This document shows, piece after piece, positions 34,799 through 42,971 of a DNA stretch of 64,000 nucleotides. Position numbers and translations under genes: made by a program. This DNA is from Bacteroidales bacterium (lineage in GTDB: Bacteria; Bacteroidota; Bacteroidia; Bacteroidales; P3), in NCBI GenBank assembly GCA_017960605.1, contig JAGCYV010000043.1:1-64000 (forward strand), given 5' to 3'. The number at the start of each line of letters is the position of its first letter. Positions within the stretch are counted from its first letter, which is position 1. The notes under the pieces were generated by a model. That model was given only the letters and a program-made list of their open reading frames with translations. It was not told the DNA's origin and did no database searches.

Positions 34799-37700
34799 CT
34801 ATCTTCCCACTTTGATGGGGCGGTGGTTGACGCGTTTCTTGTTCTCGAAAGCGACGCAGTAGGCCACCGGAAGGATGGTGATGACGAGCGGCAGGGTGAA
34901 GATGGTGCCGAAGCAAACCACCACGCCCATGGGTTCCCACAGCAGGGTGCCCGCCGTAATCATCGGTATCACGCCCAGCGCGGTGGTGGCCGAAGTGAGG
35001 AAGATGGGCCTCATGCGGCGCAGGCCCGCATGGTAAGCCGCATCGGTCACCGACATCTGCTCCTTGCTGCGCAGCTCGGCCACATAGTCATACATGATGA
35101 TGGCGTTGCGTACGATGATGCCCACCAGCGAGATGAGACCCAGCACGGCGGTGATGGAGAAGTCGAGCCCGAAGATCCAAAGTCCGAAGGTGGCCCCGAA
35201 CAGGCATAGCGCCGCCATCGAGATGGAGAGGAGTGAGATGCCGATCTTGCCGTAGTGGATGATCAGCACCAGGAACATGACGCAGATGGCGGCGATGATG
35301 GCCAGGATCAAGCCCGGCATCACCTCTTTCGAGAAGGCCATCGTGCCGCCGTATTCCCAACTCACCCCCTCGGGCAGGTCTATCTTGTCTATCGCGCGTC
35401 CCAGCGCATAGGCCTCCTTCAGCTGCGACGTGCCGGCGATGGCGTCGGCCGACACCGTGATGCAGCGCACTCCGTTGCGGTGGGGCATGTTGTTGTGGTG
35501 GAATTTGGGCTGTATGTCGGCCACCTGGCGCAAGGGTACCCACATGCCGGGATTGGCGCACGGCACCAGCAGGTCGCCCAGCGATTCGTAGTCACGGTTC
35601 TGCGCGTCGCCATACACGGTGATGGGTATGTTGTAGTCGCCCATCCACATCGAAGAGAGTTGCGTTCCCGACAACGCGCCGTTCAGATACAGCGACAGCG
35701 CGCTCTGGGTGATGCCCAGGCTGTTGGCGACGTCGGTCTTGAGCACCACATCCACCATCTCCTCGGTCTCGTCGAAGTCGGAATGGACGTAGAACAGCTT
35801 GGGGTTGTTCCTCATCAGGCGCAGCAGGGTGTCGCGTGCCGCCACCAGTTGGTCGTAGTCCTCGCCCTTGAGGTAAATCTCGATGGGCGACAGGGCGCTC
35901 TGGTAATCCAGCTGCTTGAACCGTATCTGTGCGTTGGGGAAGATGTTCTCGTAGCGTTGCGAGTATTCGTCGATGACGGCCTTGGTGGCATTGTCGTCGG
36001 TGGTCTTCACGATGAACTGAGCGTAGTTGTCCGACGGCAGCTGCGGGGCATAGGTGATGTGGAACCTCGGCGAGGACATGCCGATGAACGACGTCACGCT
36101 GGTGATTCTCGGGTCGGCCATCAGCAGGGCCTCCAGCGAGTCGGCGGTCGCTTCGGTCTCCTTCAGCGATGCCGATGCGTCGAGGTGCATCTCTATGGCG
36201 AAACTGTCGCGTTCGGCCTTGGGCAGAATCTGAATGTTGAGGCTCATGAACAGCACCACGCCTGCCACCACCGAGCCGAATCCGACCAGCAGGGTCGCCT
36301 TCTTGTGGCGGAAACAGAGGTCCAGCAGCCACTGGTAACCGCGCTGCAGGCCGCCAAAGAACGACTCCTGAGCCCGTTCGATGCGCGTCTTCTTCTTGGC
36401 GTCGCCGTTGCGGATGAGGCGTGCCGACATGAAGGGTATCACCAGTATGGCGTACAGGAAACTGCAGGCCAGCGCAATCAGTATCGTCCATGGGAACAAT
36501 CCGATGAAGTCGCCCAGAATGTTGCCCTTGAAGATGGCCAGCGCGGGGAAGAACATCATGGCGATGGAGGCGGTGGCAAAAAGCATCGAATTGGAGAGCT
36601 TCGCCGTCGATACCGCCGCCGAATACCATCGCGAGTGGCCCGCCCTGAGCAAGTCGGTATATCCGTCGATCACCACCACCGAGTCATCCACGATCATGCC
36701 CAGCACCGCAATCAGCGCCGCCAGCGTGACCGTGTTCAGCTCGAAGCCGATAAAGTACATGATGCCCAGTGTGGCGGCAATGCATATCGGCACCGACGTG
36801 GAACTGATCAAGGCGGTGCGCAGCGGGAAGAGCATCAGCATGACGAAGATGACCACGAGGATGGCCTCGATCAGGTCGTGCAGGAACGAGCGCACCGAGT
36901 GGTCCACCACCCGGGGCTGGTCCGTGATGCGGTGGATATGGATGTCGGGCGTGAGGGTCTGCTCATACTCCGCAATCACCTTCTCCACCTTCTTGCCGAA
37001 TTCCACCACGTTGTTGCCGCTCCGCATCTCCAGCGACAGCATGATGCAGCCCTTGCTCCGGTTGGAGGTGTCGCGGTAGTTGATGTGCGGTTTCTGCTCC
37101 GGGTAGCGGGGCTCGATTCGCGCCACGTCGCGAAGCCTCAGCACCTGGCCTGTGGCCGGGTCGGAGAACACCACCAGCTCGTTCAGGTTGTACAGGCTCC
37201 CGAAAGGAATGGAAACATGCACCATCGCGTGGCCGTCGTCGTTCTCCATCTTGCCCGAGATGGTGCGGAAGCCCTGTGCCGCCAGCTCGGCCGACACGAT
37301 GGAGGGCGAGATGGCGTACTGCGTCAGCTTCACAGGGTCCATGTGCACCGCAATCTCCTCCCGCTGGTCGCCCACCACGTTGATCTTGCCCAGCTCGGGG
37401 ATGCTGCGCAGGCGGGCCGACAGCTTCTTCGATATCTCCTCGAGTTCCCGGGGCGACCGCTCGTTGCTCTCGATGGCCATGAGCAGCGACGACGAGTTGC
37501 CGAAGTCGTCGATGACCGCCGTCGCTACCACCCCCTGAGGCAGGTCCGTCATCCGGAACAAGTTCAGCCCCTCCCTGATGCGCGACCAGGTCACCTTGGT
37601 GTCCTTCTCCGTCTGCACCATCGTCACAAAGACATACAGCATGCCGTCCTGGCTGTAGGAGTAGGTCTTGGTCTTGTTTATCTCGTTGAAGGTGAAGAGG

Positions 37701-37921
37701 TAGTCCTCCACCTTGCTGGCCACCTGCGTCTCCACCTCCTCGGCCGTCGCGCCGGGATAGATCACGGCCACGATACCCTGGCGGATGGTGACGTCGGGGA
37801 ATTCATTCTTGTTCAGGTGGGGCAATGCGAACATCCCGATGGCCACTACCGCTATGATGCTCAGCGCCAGGATGGGGAAGCTCCGCATCGCCCCTTCTAT
37901 CATATTTGTCCTGCGTGCCAT
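34799..37921 (-). CDS. RND-family efflux transporter, inner-membrane subunit
   Basis: A 1040-residue proton-driven pump with the RND plan: one N-terminal helix, a large periplasmic loop, helices 2-6, a second loop and helices 8-12. Helix 4 shows AALIAVLGMIVDDSVVVIDG, with the Asp pair used for proton transfer, and the C-terminal half contains FSITAVLGLISLVGIIVRNA. ATG at 37921 (MARRTN) is used; the longer frame starts with TTG in a 7-bp array. The divergence from AcrB at eye level suggests a Bacteroidota-specific subfamily; drug or bile salt export is only inferred. Confidence 0.92.
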   Translation of the reverse strand: MARRTNMIEGAMRSFPILALSIIAVVAIGMFALPHLNKNEFPDVTIRQGIVAVIYPGATAEEVETQVASKVEDYLFTFNEINKTKTYSYSQDGMLYVFVTMVQTEKDTKVTWSRIREGLNLFRMTDLPQGVVATAVIDDFGNSSSLLMAIESNERSPRELEEISKKLSARLRSIPELGKINVVGDQREEIAVHMDPVKLTQYAISPSIVSAELAAQGFRTISGKMENDDGHAMVHVSIPFGSLYNLNELVVFSDPATGQVLRLRDVARIEPRYPEQKPHINYRDTSNRSKGCIMLSLEMRSGNNVVEFGKKVEKVIAEYEQTLTPDIHIHRITDQPRVVDHSVRSFLHDLIEAILVVIFVMLMLFPLRTALISSTSVPICIAATLGIMYFIGFELNTVTLAALIAVLGMIVDDSVVVIDGYTDLLRAGHSRWYSAAVSTAKLSNSMLFATASIAMMFFPALAIFKGNILGDFIGLFPWTILIALACSFLYAILVIPFMSARLIRNGDAKKKTRIERAQESFFGGLQRGYQWLLDLCFRHKKATLLVGFGSVVAGVVLFMSLNIQILPKAERDSFAIEMHLDASASLKETEATADSLEALLMADPRITSVTSFIGMSSPRFHITYAPQLPSDNYAQFIVKTTDDNATKAVIDEYSQRYENIFPNAQIRFKQLDYQSALSPIEIYLKGEDYDQLVAARDTLLRLMRNNPKLFYVHSDFDETEEMVDVVLKTDVANSLGITQSALSLYLNGALSGTQLSSMWMGDYNIPITVYGDAQNRDYESLGDLLVPCANPGMWVPLRQVADIQPKFHHNNMPHRNGVRCITVSADAIAGTSQLKEAYALGRAIDKIDLPEGVSWEYGGTMAFSKEVMPGLILAIIAAICVMFLVLIIHYGKIGISLLSISMAALCLFGATFGLWIFGLDFSITAVLGLISLVGIIVRNAIIMYDYVAELRSKEQMSVTDAAYHAGLRRMRPIFLTSATTALGVIPMITAGTLLWEPMGVVVCFGTIFTLPLVITILPVAYCVAFENKKRVNHRPIKVGR

Positions 37922-37937
37922 AACCAAACACTAAACA

Positions 37938-38957
37938 CTAAAATTTCACCTTCGCTCCGGTGTAGAGCTTCTGCTGTCCGCCGATAATCACCGTGTCACC
38001 GGCCTCCAGCCCTGTCTCCACCATCACCCCGTTGCCCACGAAGTCCTTCAGCGTCACCGTGCGGTGCCAGGCCTTGCCGTCCTTGACCACCCACACGATT
38101 GTCCCGTCGGGCATCACCTGCACGCATTCCGCAGGCACCACGATGCCGGCCTTCGAGTCGAGGCCCACATGCACCTTCGCCACCATGTCGGGCAGCAGCC
38201 CTTCGGTTGGGCCCGCGGCGATCTGGCCATAGACCTTGTAGGTGTGGCCCAGCGGATTGGCCAGCAGGCTCTTGTCGGTGATGCGGAGCGTCAGTTCGCG
38301 GTCGTTCAGGGCGGGGATGACGGCTTTCGCCTCCGTGCCCACAGGCAGCATGCCCACCTCGTGCTCCGGCACCGAGAAGGCCACACGCAGGCGCTTCATG
38401 TCGATCAGCCTCGCGAAGCCCTCTGCCGGACGCATCTCCTGGCCCACATGGCGGTTGCCGCACGACACCACGCCGTCCATCGGGGCCCTCAACGTGCATC
38501 CCTCCACCCGTTTGCGGGCCGCCACTTCCGACTGGCGGGCCTTCTCCAGGTCTGTCTCCATCTGCACCCATCTCACGTCGCTGATGCCCCCTTCCTTGTG
38601 CACGTTCTTCATGCGTTCGTAGGCATCCTCGGCCTGGCGCAGGGTGGCCAGCGCCGTGTTGTGCAGGCTTCTTGCCGTGGTGGCATCTACTTCAGCCAGC
38701 AGCTGGCCTTTTTTCACCCGTTGGCCGTTCTGTACGGCCACCTTGGTCAGCGTCCCGCCCAGCGGGAAGCCCAGGTCGAGCTCGGTCTCAGAGCCTATTT
38801 CGCCGACGAAGTCGCGCTGGTTCGTGTTGTCGTCGGCAGCCACAACCATCACCTCGACACCGAGGGTGTCGCTCCATCCGTCGGCGTTCTTGTTGCCGCT
38901 GTTGCAGCAGCACAGCAGCGGAACGCAGCAAAGCAGGGGTAGAAGATGTCGTTTCAT
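37938..38957 (-). CDS. Periplasmic adaptor of RND pump (membrane fusion protein)
   Basis: A 339-residue lipoprotein (signal MKRHLLPLLCCVPLLCCCN). The barrel-sandwich half-motif GGTLTKVAVQNGQRVKKGQL starts near residue 68. A short hairpin (about 95-140) with LEKARQSEVAARKRVEG and the second half-motif CTLRAPMDGVVS follow. It links the RND pump to the TolC duct. First gene of the operon; the leader (38958-38998) follows a promoter located at the end of a 218-bp inverted-repeat arm. Confidence 0.9.
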   Translation of the reverse strand: MKRHLLPLLCCVPLLCCCNSGNKNADGWSDTLGVEVMVVAADDNTNQRDFVGEIGSETELDLGFPLGGTLTKVAVQNGQRVKKGQLLAEVDATTARSLHNTALATLRQAEDAYERMKNVHKEGGISDVRWVQMETDLEKARQSEVAARKRVEGCTLRAPMDGVVSCGNRHVGQEMRPAEGFARLIDMKRLRVAFSVPEHEVGMLPVGTEAKAVIPALNDRELTLRITDKSLLANPLGHTYKVYGQIAAGPTEGLLPDMVAKVHVGLDSKAGIVVPAECVQVMPDGTIVWVVKDGKAWHRTVTLKDFVGNGVMVETGLEAGDTVIIGGQQKLYTGAKVKF

Positions 38958-38996
38958 TTGTTGAATGTTAGCGTTTTACTTCCAGAATTTATAATT

Positions 38997-39214
38997 TGCA
39001 AAGTTACGAAAATTTCTCAAACCGAGAGAAAAGAAAACGCATTTTCTTTTCCGAGGTGCCATAATTAAGACGTAGTCAAAGTTGAGCGATATGGCAAAAT
39101 TTATTTTGACATATCCGGAAGTTACGAAAGTCGAGAGCAGAAGAAGTTTACTTATTTTGCCGAGATGAAGTAACGCAGACGAAGACAAATGAAGTGACGT
39201 CGGCGAAGCCAAAA
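38997..39214 (-). repeat. Left arm of large inverted repeat, carrying the efflux-operon promoter
   Basis: Read on the minus strand, this 218-bp arm matches 42727-42946 on the plus strand over its whole length, with the half nearest the promoter almost identical (for example CATATCGCTCAACTTTGACT and CTCGGTTTGAGAAATTTTCG). Each arm contains a hairpin of the form GAAAAnnnnTTTTC next to CTCGG, and ends with TAACTTTGCA, a -7 box pointing away from the island. In this arm the promoter-distal hairpin is degenerate. Confidence 0.9.
38999..39006 (-). promoter_or_regulatory. -7 promoter box for the RND efflux operon
   Basis: TAACTTTG on the minus strand, at the outer end of the left inverted-repeat arm, about 41 nt before the adaptor gene start at 38957. 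Confidence 0.65.
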
Positions 39215-39261
39215 GTACGGATTGTTTTCCATACCTGCAAATTTATTTATAAACAATACAA

Positions 39262-39291
39262 TAAAAAGGGGCGGCCTGCTCGAGGCCGCCC
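39262..39291 (-). terminator. Second minus-strand terminator in the island's left spacer
   Basis: A 9-bp perfect stem (GGGCGGCCT / AGGCCGCCC) with a T-run on the minus strand. Its stem is nearly the same as that of the terminator at 39460-39493. No intact gene lies between the two. The rest of the 38958-39515 spacer holds the left repeat arm, GTCGGCTGAGCCGAC copy B and no convincing gene. Confidence 0.75.
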
Positions 39292-39387
39292 TGGAAATCA
39301 ATTTCGAAAACCAATATGTTTTCGATGTAATTAACGCGAACTTCCAATCATTATTGTGTGACGGGTGTCAGTTTCTTGCCTCCACAA

Positions 39388-39444
39388 GGTTGATAGGTTG
39401 TCGGCTGAGCCGACGGCACACCAGATAGGTTGATAGGTTGTCGG
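39388..39444 (+). repeat. GTCGGCTGAGCCGAC element, copy B
   Basis: GGTTGATAG words, then GTCGGCTGAGCCGAC, then GGCACACCAGATAGGTTGAT; same order and orientation as copy A. Confidence 0.85.
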
Positions 39445-39459
39445 TCCAAATTCATTATG

Positions 39460-39493
39460 AAAAAAATTGGGGCAGCCTACCTGAGGCCGCCCC
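39460..39493 (-). terminator. Terminator of the island operon
   Basis: On the minus strand a 10-bp stem (GGGGCGGCCT / AGGCTGCCCC, complete if G-U pairing is allowed) is followed by a run of seven T. On the plus strand the same site would contain an A-C mismatch, so it points to minus-strand transcription. It lies 22 bp after the stop at 39516. Confidence 0.85.
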
Positions 39494-39515
39494 GCTTCAT
39501 TTTTTCATGATAGTA

Positions 39516-40583
39516 TTAACGATTCCTCTCCTCAATACTCTTACGGTTAATCCTCTCGAGTATCTCCAATGTAGTACCTTCTGTGTTTACACCCATCTGT
39601 TTGGCTCGTTTAACGACATCTGCGTGGTTTATCCTCTCGAGAATCTCCAACGTAGTACCCTCTGTGCTTACACCCTTTCGTTTGGCTTGTTCTACAACAT
39701 CTGCGTGGTTTATCCTCTCGAGAATCTCCAACGTAGTACCCTCTGTGCTTACACCCTTTCGTTTAGCTTGTCCTACAACATCTGCGTGGTTTATCCTCTC
39801 GAGAATCTCCAACGTAGTACCCTCTGTGCTTACACCCTTTCGTTTGGCTTGTTCTACAACATCTGCGTGATTCTTCCTCTCAAGTAATTCTAGTGTAGAT
39901 ACCCCCTCCATAGACTCATCTACTTGTTCAAGCGATTCCAGTTGCTCGAGCTCAATAGATTCTGCATCATCAAACGCCTGTTCATCCAATAACTGAGTCG
40001 CTTGGTTTTCCTTAGATTGATTCACAGAGGGTTTACCTCCACTTTTCTTTGTTGCAGTAGCCTTATGGGCTTCTTTCTTTTCAATTGTTGGTACTACCTT
40101 TTTGTCTGCTGTAGATGTATGTTTAAAAATATTGTCCCATTCTATCGACAAAATGTAAATAAGCAATATGGCATATAAAACATACCTGAACTTAAATCGA
40201 AATCCTCTCCGGTGGGATTTATTATATTCTCTATTTCGGTTATATTGTCCGTTTGAAGTGCTAAATGATTTCTCGCTCCAGCTCCCGTTTGAAGACGAGG
40301 ACGAATCCCCATTAAGTCTATCTTGAGTAGGCTGTTGTGGAGCATCCTTGATACCGTGACGTTTCTTATGGCATTCTTCACACAACACTATAACCTCATC
40401 TGGACGATATGACCAAGGATTGACATCACGATACACAAGATGATGCACCTGTAGCTTGTTCCGCTCGTTAGGAAATTGCCGACCGCAATCCTCACATGTG
40501 AAGTTGCGTTCCTTAATCAAGGAGTATGAGTATCCCTTCCAGTAATCAGACTTTAACAGTTTTTCGTATTCTTCCTGTGTCAT
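39516..40583 (-). CDS. Membrane-anchored HNH-type protein with four near-identical 27-residue C-terminal repeats
   Basis: A 355-residue protein in three parts. Residues 1-77 form an HNH-type zinc-binding domain (CEDCGRQF at 30-37, VHHLVYRD at 46-53, LCEECHKKRHG at 67-77). Residues about 80-130 are low-complexity Ser/Asn/Arg, followed by one membrane helix at about 132-149 (FRYVLYAILLIYILSIEW). The C-terminal region is acidic, then from 239 to 346 carries four 27-residue repeats with the core VSTEGTTLEILERIN, preceded by a partial copy. A nuclease fold tethered to a membrane with a variable repeat tail is unusual; function is unknown. It is the last gene of the XRE-HNH-HNH operon, 11 bp after the second gene. 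Confidence 0.75.
   Translation of the reverse strand: MTQEEYEKLLKSDYWKGYSYSLIKERNFTCEDCGRQFPNERNKLQVHHLVYRDVNPWSYRPDEVIVLCEECHKKRHGIKDAPQQPTQDRLNGDSSSSSNGSWSEKSFSTSNGQYNRNREYNKSHRRGFRFKFRYVLYAILLIYILSIEWDNIFKHTSTADKKVVPTIEKKEAHKATATKKSGGKPSVNQSKENQATQLLDEQAFDDAESIELEQLESLEQVDESMEGVSTLELLERKNHADVVEQAKRKGVSTEGTTLEILERINHADVVGQAKRKGVSTEGTTLEILERINHADVVEQAKRKGVSTEGTTLEILERINHADVVKRAKQMGVNTEGTTLEILERINRKSIEERNR
39546..39869 (-). repeat. Four tandem 81-bp coding repeats
   Basis: 324 bp = 4 x 81 bp. The copies differ at only a few bases; the last (39546-39626) is the most divergent (KRAKQMGVNTEG). In-frame length means copy number can change without breaking the gene. Confidence 0.9.
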
Positions 40584-40594
40584 ACCTTTTGTTT

Positions 40595-41701
40595 TTAGCA
40601 GTAATCGGCCATCACATCACCTCCTGTCCATTCTTTTCCCTGAGCCAATGTGAAATATTTTCGAGCACCATTTTCTTCAAAAAACGAACCTTCATTTTTA
40701 TGGAAGAATATTCCATTTTCATAGGTGATTTTTGCGAGTGCCCAAGGGTTCGTTGCACCTTTTTCGCCACTTCGCGTTACTACCCATAGAGATTGTCCTT
40801 CATCAGTGATGGCGGATTCCACTACAAGTGAACTATAGTAATCATTTTTGCAGAAAACAGCATCTATATGCAGTTTTGACTGGTAGGTGTAGAGTGGATT
40901 GTCTGATTTTTGTTGAGGGCAGCAAGGAAAAAGAACTGGATATTTCCAGTTTAATTGAATTGCATTAGGCGTTAATGATTGAGTCTCCAGAGGTCTAACT
41001 TGTTCCTCTTTTGTAGTATCAGGGGAGGAATTATTGCCATTTGTCAATAAGCTTATACCGTTTTGTTGAATTTTTTCCCATTCATCTGACTCAACACTTG
41101 GTTTCGTTGATTCTTCTATAGCTTGATTGATATCAGAATTTGGAGCGTTTTGGAATATCCTATCACCAAAAGCCTCTCCTCTGGGTTTTGGTGTATTTTT
41201 CGCCCATTCTGTTAGTCTTGCCAACTCAAATTGAGCTTCCTCTTTCGATACCGTTTTCATCCAAGAGAAGTTTGGTTCTTCACTCTCATGTCCTCTTAAC
41301 ATGGACGGATTTTCCAAAAAAGCCTCAATACTGCCGCAAACATATATTATTCTTGCTCGGGTGATGGGGTTTTCTAATACATTTTCCAGCCGTGTAACCC
41401 AACGCAGATTCTCCGGGCGGTTATTCCTTCGGTTAGTATCGATATGGTCAACTACATGATATTCTGAGGGTGGCTCTCCATGAAAGGCGAATGCAACAAT
41501 CCTATGAACCATTTGGCCGGCAATATCCATATATCCTGTCTTATCACTAGCTTTTCCAAAAGTCCATATATTATCATACTGTCTTGGTTTATTCTCGTCT
41601 TTAGGAACTCGCATCACTGCCCCATTGTCGCGTACAAAGTATTTTTCCCCTTTGTAGACACATTTCTTTATCACAAGATAATCATTCAGCAAGTCTCTCA
41701 T
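40595..41701 (-). CDS. HNH (homing-endonuclease-like) protein
   Basis: A 368-residue protein. Residues about 10-110 resemble NUMOD4/HNH_3 proteins: YFVRDNGAVMRVPKDE, VHRIVAFAFHGEPPSEYHVV, and DHIDTNRRNNRPENLRWVTR, where VDHID...N...N supplies the HNH residues. The rest, from about 120, is unrecognised, with polar linkers (about 190-245) and a C-terminal part rich in aromatic residues. Homing endonucleases of this type usually sit alone in introns or phages; here the gene is in an operon, overlapping the XRE gene by four bases. DNA cleavage is inferred only from the motif. Confidence 0.75.
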   Translation of the reverse strand: MRDLLNDYLVIKKCVYKGEKYFVRDNGAVMRVPKDENKPRQYDNIWTFGKASDKTGYMDIAGQMVHRIVAFAFHGEPPSEYHVVDHIDTNRRNNRPENLRWVTRLENVLENPITRARIIYVCGSIEAFLENPSMLRGHESEEPNFSWMKTVSKEEAQFELARLTEWAKNTPKPRGEAFGDRIFQNAPNSDINQAIEESTKPSVESDEWEKIQQNGISLLTNGNNSSPDTTKEEQVRPLETQSLTPNAIQLNWKYPVLFPCCPQQKSDNPLYTYQSKLHIDAVFCKNDYYSSLVVESAITDEGQSLWVVTRSGEKGATNPWALAKITYENGIFFHKNEGSFFEENGARKYFTLAQGKEWTGGDVMADYC

Positions 41702-42171
41702 TGGGCACCTCCTTTTTTCACGAAATCGAGTTGCATGCCCAAAGCGGAAGCAATGCGACAGAGAATATCAAGCCCAGGAGAGTATTTACCCTGTTCTATA
41801 CGACTCATGTTTGCCGGGGTGATACCTGCTTTCTGAGCCAGTGTTTTCGCATCCATTTGTTTTTCCTCGCGTAATGTCTTTATCCGATGTCCTATGCGCT
41901 CGCGGTCAATATTTCTATCTGGACCAGCATACATCGGCTTTTCATACCCATAAGCAAGTAGTTGATGCGAGAGATAATTGAAGTAATCATCTCGTTCTAA
42001 CTTGATAAAGTTGTCAGTAATAGTACAAATTGCCTGCGAGTAGTCTTTTTCACAAAGCAAAGGCATCGTACTACTGAAACCGATAATAAGAATACCACAT
42101 TGGGGGTGTTCTACCCGAACTTGCGAAGTTCCATTTTTCGCCTCTTGAATTGATAAAATCTTTGTTTCCAT
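41698..42171 (-). CDS. XRE-family helix-turn-helix regulator with extra N-terminal domain
   Basis: A 157-residue protein. The C-terminal HTH_3 domain (about 92-152) reads IGHRIKTLREEKQMDAKTLA then KAGITPANMSRIEQGKYSP and LDILCRIASALGMQLDFV, a standard XRE fold. The first 85 residues form an unrecognised alpha/beta domain (ILIIGFSSTMPLLCEKDYSQ, YFNYLSHQLLAYGYEKPMY). First gene of the island operon; its promoter box lies 49 bp upstream. It is a likely autoregulator, with the overlap ATGA coupling it to the HNH gene. Confidence 0.82.
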   Translation of the reverse strand: METKILSIQEAKNGTSQVRVEHPQCGILIIGFSSTMPLLCEKDYSQAICTITDNFIKLERDDYFNYLSHQLLAYGYEKPMYAGPDRNIDRERIGHRIKTLREEKQMDAKTLAQKAGITPANMSRIEQGKYSPGLDILCRIASALGMQLDFVKKGGAQ

Positions 42172-42219
42172 TACAATACGTTTTTAATGTGATCGACACT
42201 TATATAATGAAATTCGATG

Positions 42220-42227
42220 CAAAGATA
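42220..42227 (-). promoter_or_regulatory. -7 promoter box for the island operon
   Basis: TATCTTTG on the minus strand, exact TAnnTTTG match, about 48 nt upstream of the XRE start at 42171. Confidence 0.65.
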
Positions 42228-42420
42228 CGAATAATTACTAAATCAGATAATTTTTTTTGTCAATTATGTAAAAATTGTATCAACGCATGGCCGTGCCGAT
42301 TCACGATACGCATTATTTCTGAATCAGCAAAACAAAAGATTTTCACACGGGAGGGAGAGGTGATTCGTCGGGAAGGTATGGTCGGTAGGGCGTGACGCAA
42401 TGTATCGGCAATAGATTGAT

Positions 42421-42606
42421 AATCAGTCGGTATTAAGCAATGACCAGGTAATGACCTAGTATTGACCTAGTATTGACCTAGTAGTGACCAGGTAGCAAGT
42501 CCATATATAGAGTATAGTCAATACCTTGTCAATGCCTTGTTATCACTAAGTTAATACCATGTCACCATAGAGTTACCATAGAATTACCTTAGAATTATCC
42601 TATCTT
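42421..42606. repeat. 11-bp array with drifting sequence in the 42172-42971 spacer
   Basis: About 17 successive 11-bp words: ATTGACCTAGT copies pass into AGTGACCAGGT, then after a short break GTCAATACCTT, GTCAATGCCTT, GTTATCACTAA, GTTAATACCAT, GTCACCATAGA, GTTACCATAGA, ATTACCTTAGA. The period holds while the sequence changes. The first words match the array at 4401-4510. The remainder of this 800-bp spacer contains the island promoter, AT-rich sequence and the right repeat arm, and no gene I can support. Confidence 0.8.
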
Positions 42607-42726
42607 TTCCATAGGATTTCTAAAAGTGTGTGAAGTAAGATTTTGGAAACAAAAGGAGAACGTCCGGAAGAGGCTGTTATTGTGTGTGTGAAACCTTTTT
42701 TTGTTTGTATGACGCTTTTTTTGTAA

Positions 42727-42946
42727 TTTTGGCTTTCGCCGAAGGTACTCCATTTGACTTCGTCTGCGCTGCTGCATCTCGGAAAAGAAAACACGTTTTC
42801 TCTTCTCTCGACTTTCGCAGCTACCGGATATGTCAAAATAAATTTTTGCCATATCGCTCAACTTTGACTCCGTCTTAATTATGGCACCTCGGAAGAGAAA
42901 ACTTGTTTTCTCTTCTCTCGGTTTGAGAAATTTTCGTAACTTTGCA
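42727..42946 (+). repeat. Right arm of large inverted repeat, carrying the ffh promoter
   Basis: 220 bp matching the reverse complement of 38997-39214. Contains two hairpin units (about 42778-42812 and 42888-42921) of the form CTCGGaaGAGAAAACttGTTTTCTC, and between them an imperfect inverted repeat (GATATGTCAAAAT / ATTTTTGCCATATC). Ends in TAACTTTGCA facing ffh. Confidence 0.9.
42937..42944 (+). promoter_or_regulatory. -7 promoter box for ffh
   Basis: TAACTTTG at the outer end of the right inverted-repeat arm, 27 nt before the ffh ATG at 42972. A strong hairpin sits directly upstream. Confidence 0.65.
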
Positions 42947-42971
42947 CCGGAATTGTTATGCAAGGAAGATT

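Noticed and set aside
35255..37987. A 910-codon open frame on the plus strand opposite the RND pump gene
   Set aside because: It mirrors the RND gene, has an unnatural His/Arg/Gly-rich composition and no motifs; long antisense frames are expected in GC-rich coding DNA.
39438..39887. Plus-strand open frame with Cys/Tyr/Leu-rich repeats
   Set aside because: It is the antisense of the 81-bp coding repeats of the minus-strand HNH gene; operon context, terminator and promoter all support the minus strand.
38997..42946. Insertion sequence or transposon with long terminal inverted repeats
   Set aside because: No transposase or recombinase lies between the arms, no clear target duplication was seen, and the arms contain promoters of flanking housekeeping genes. 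Kept as a finding without calling it an IS.
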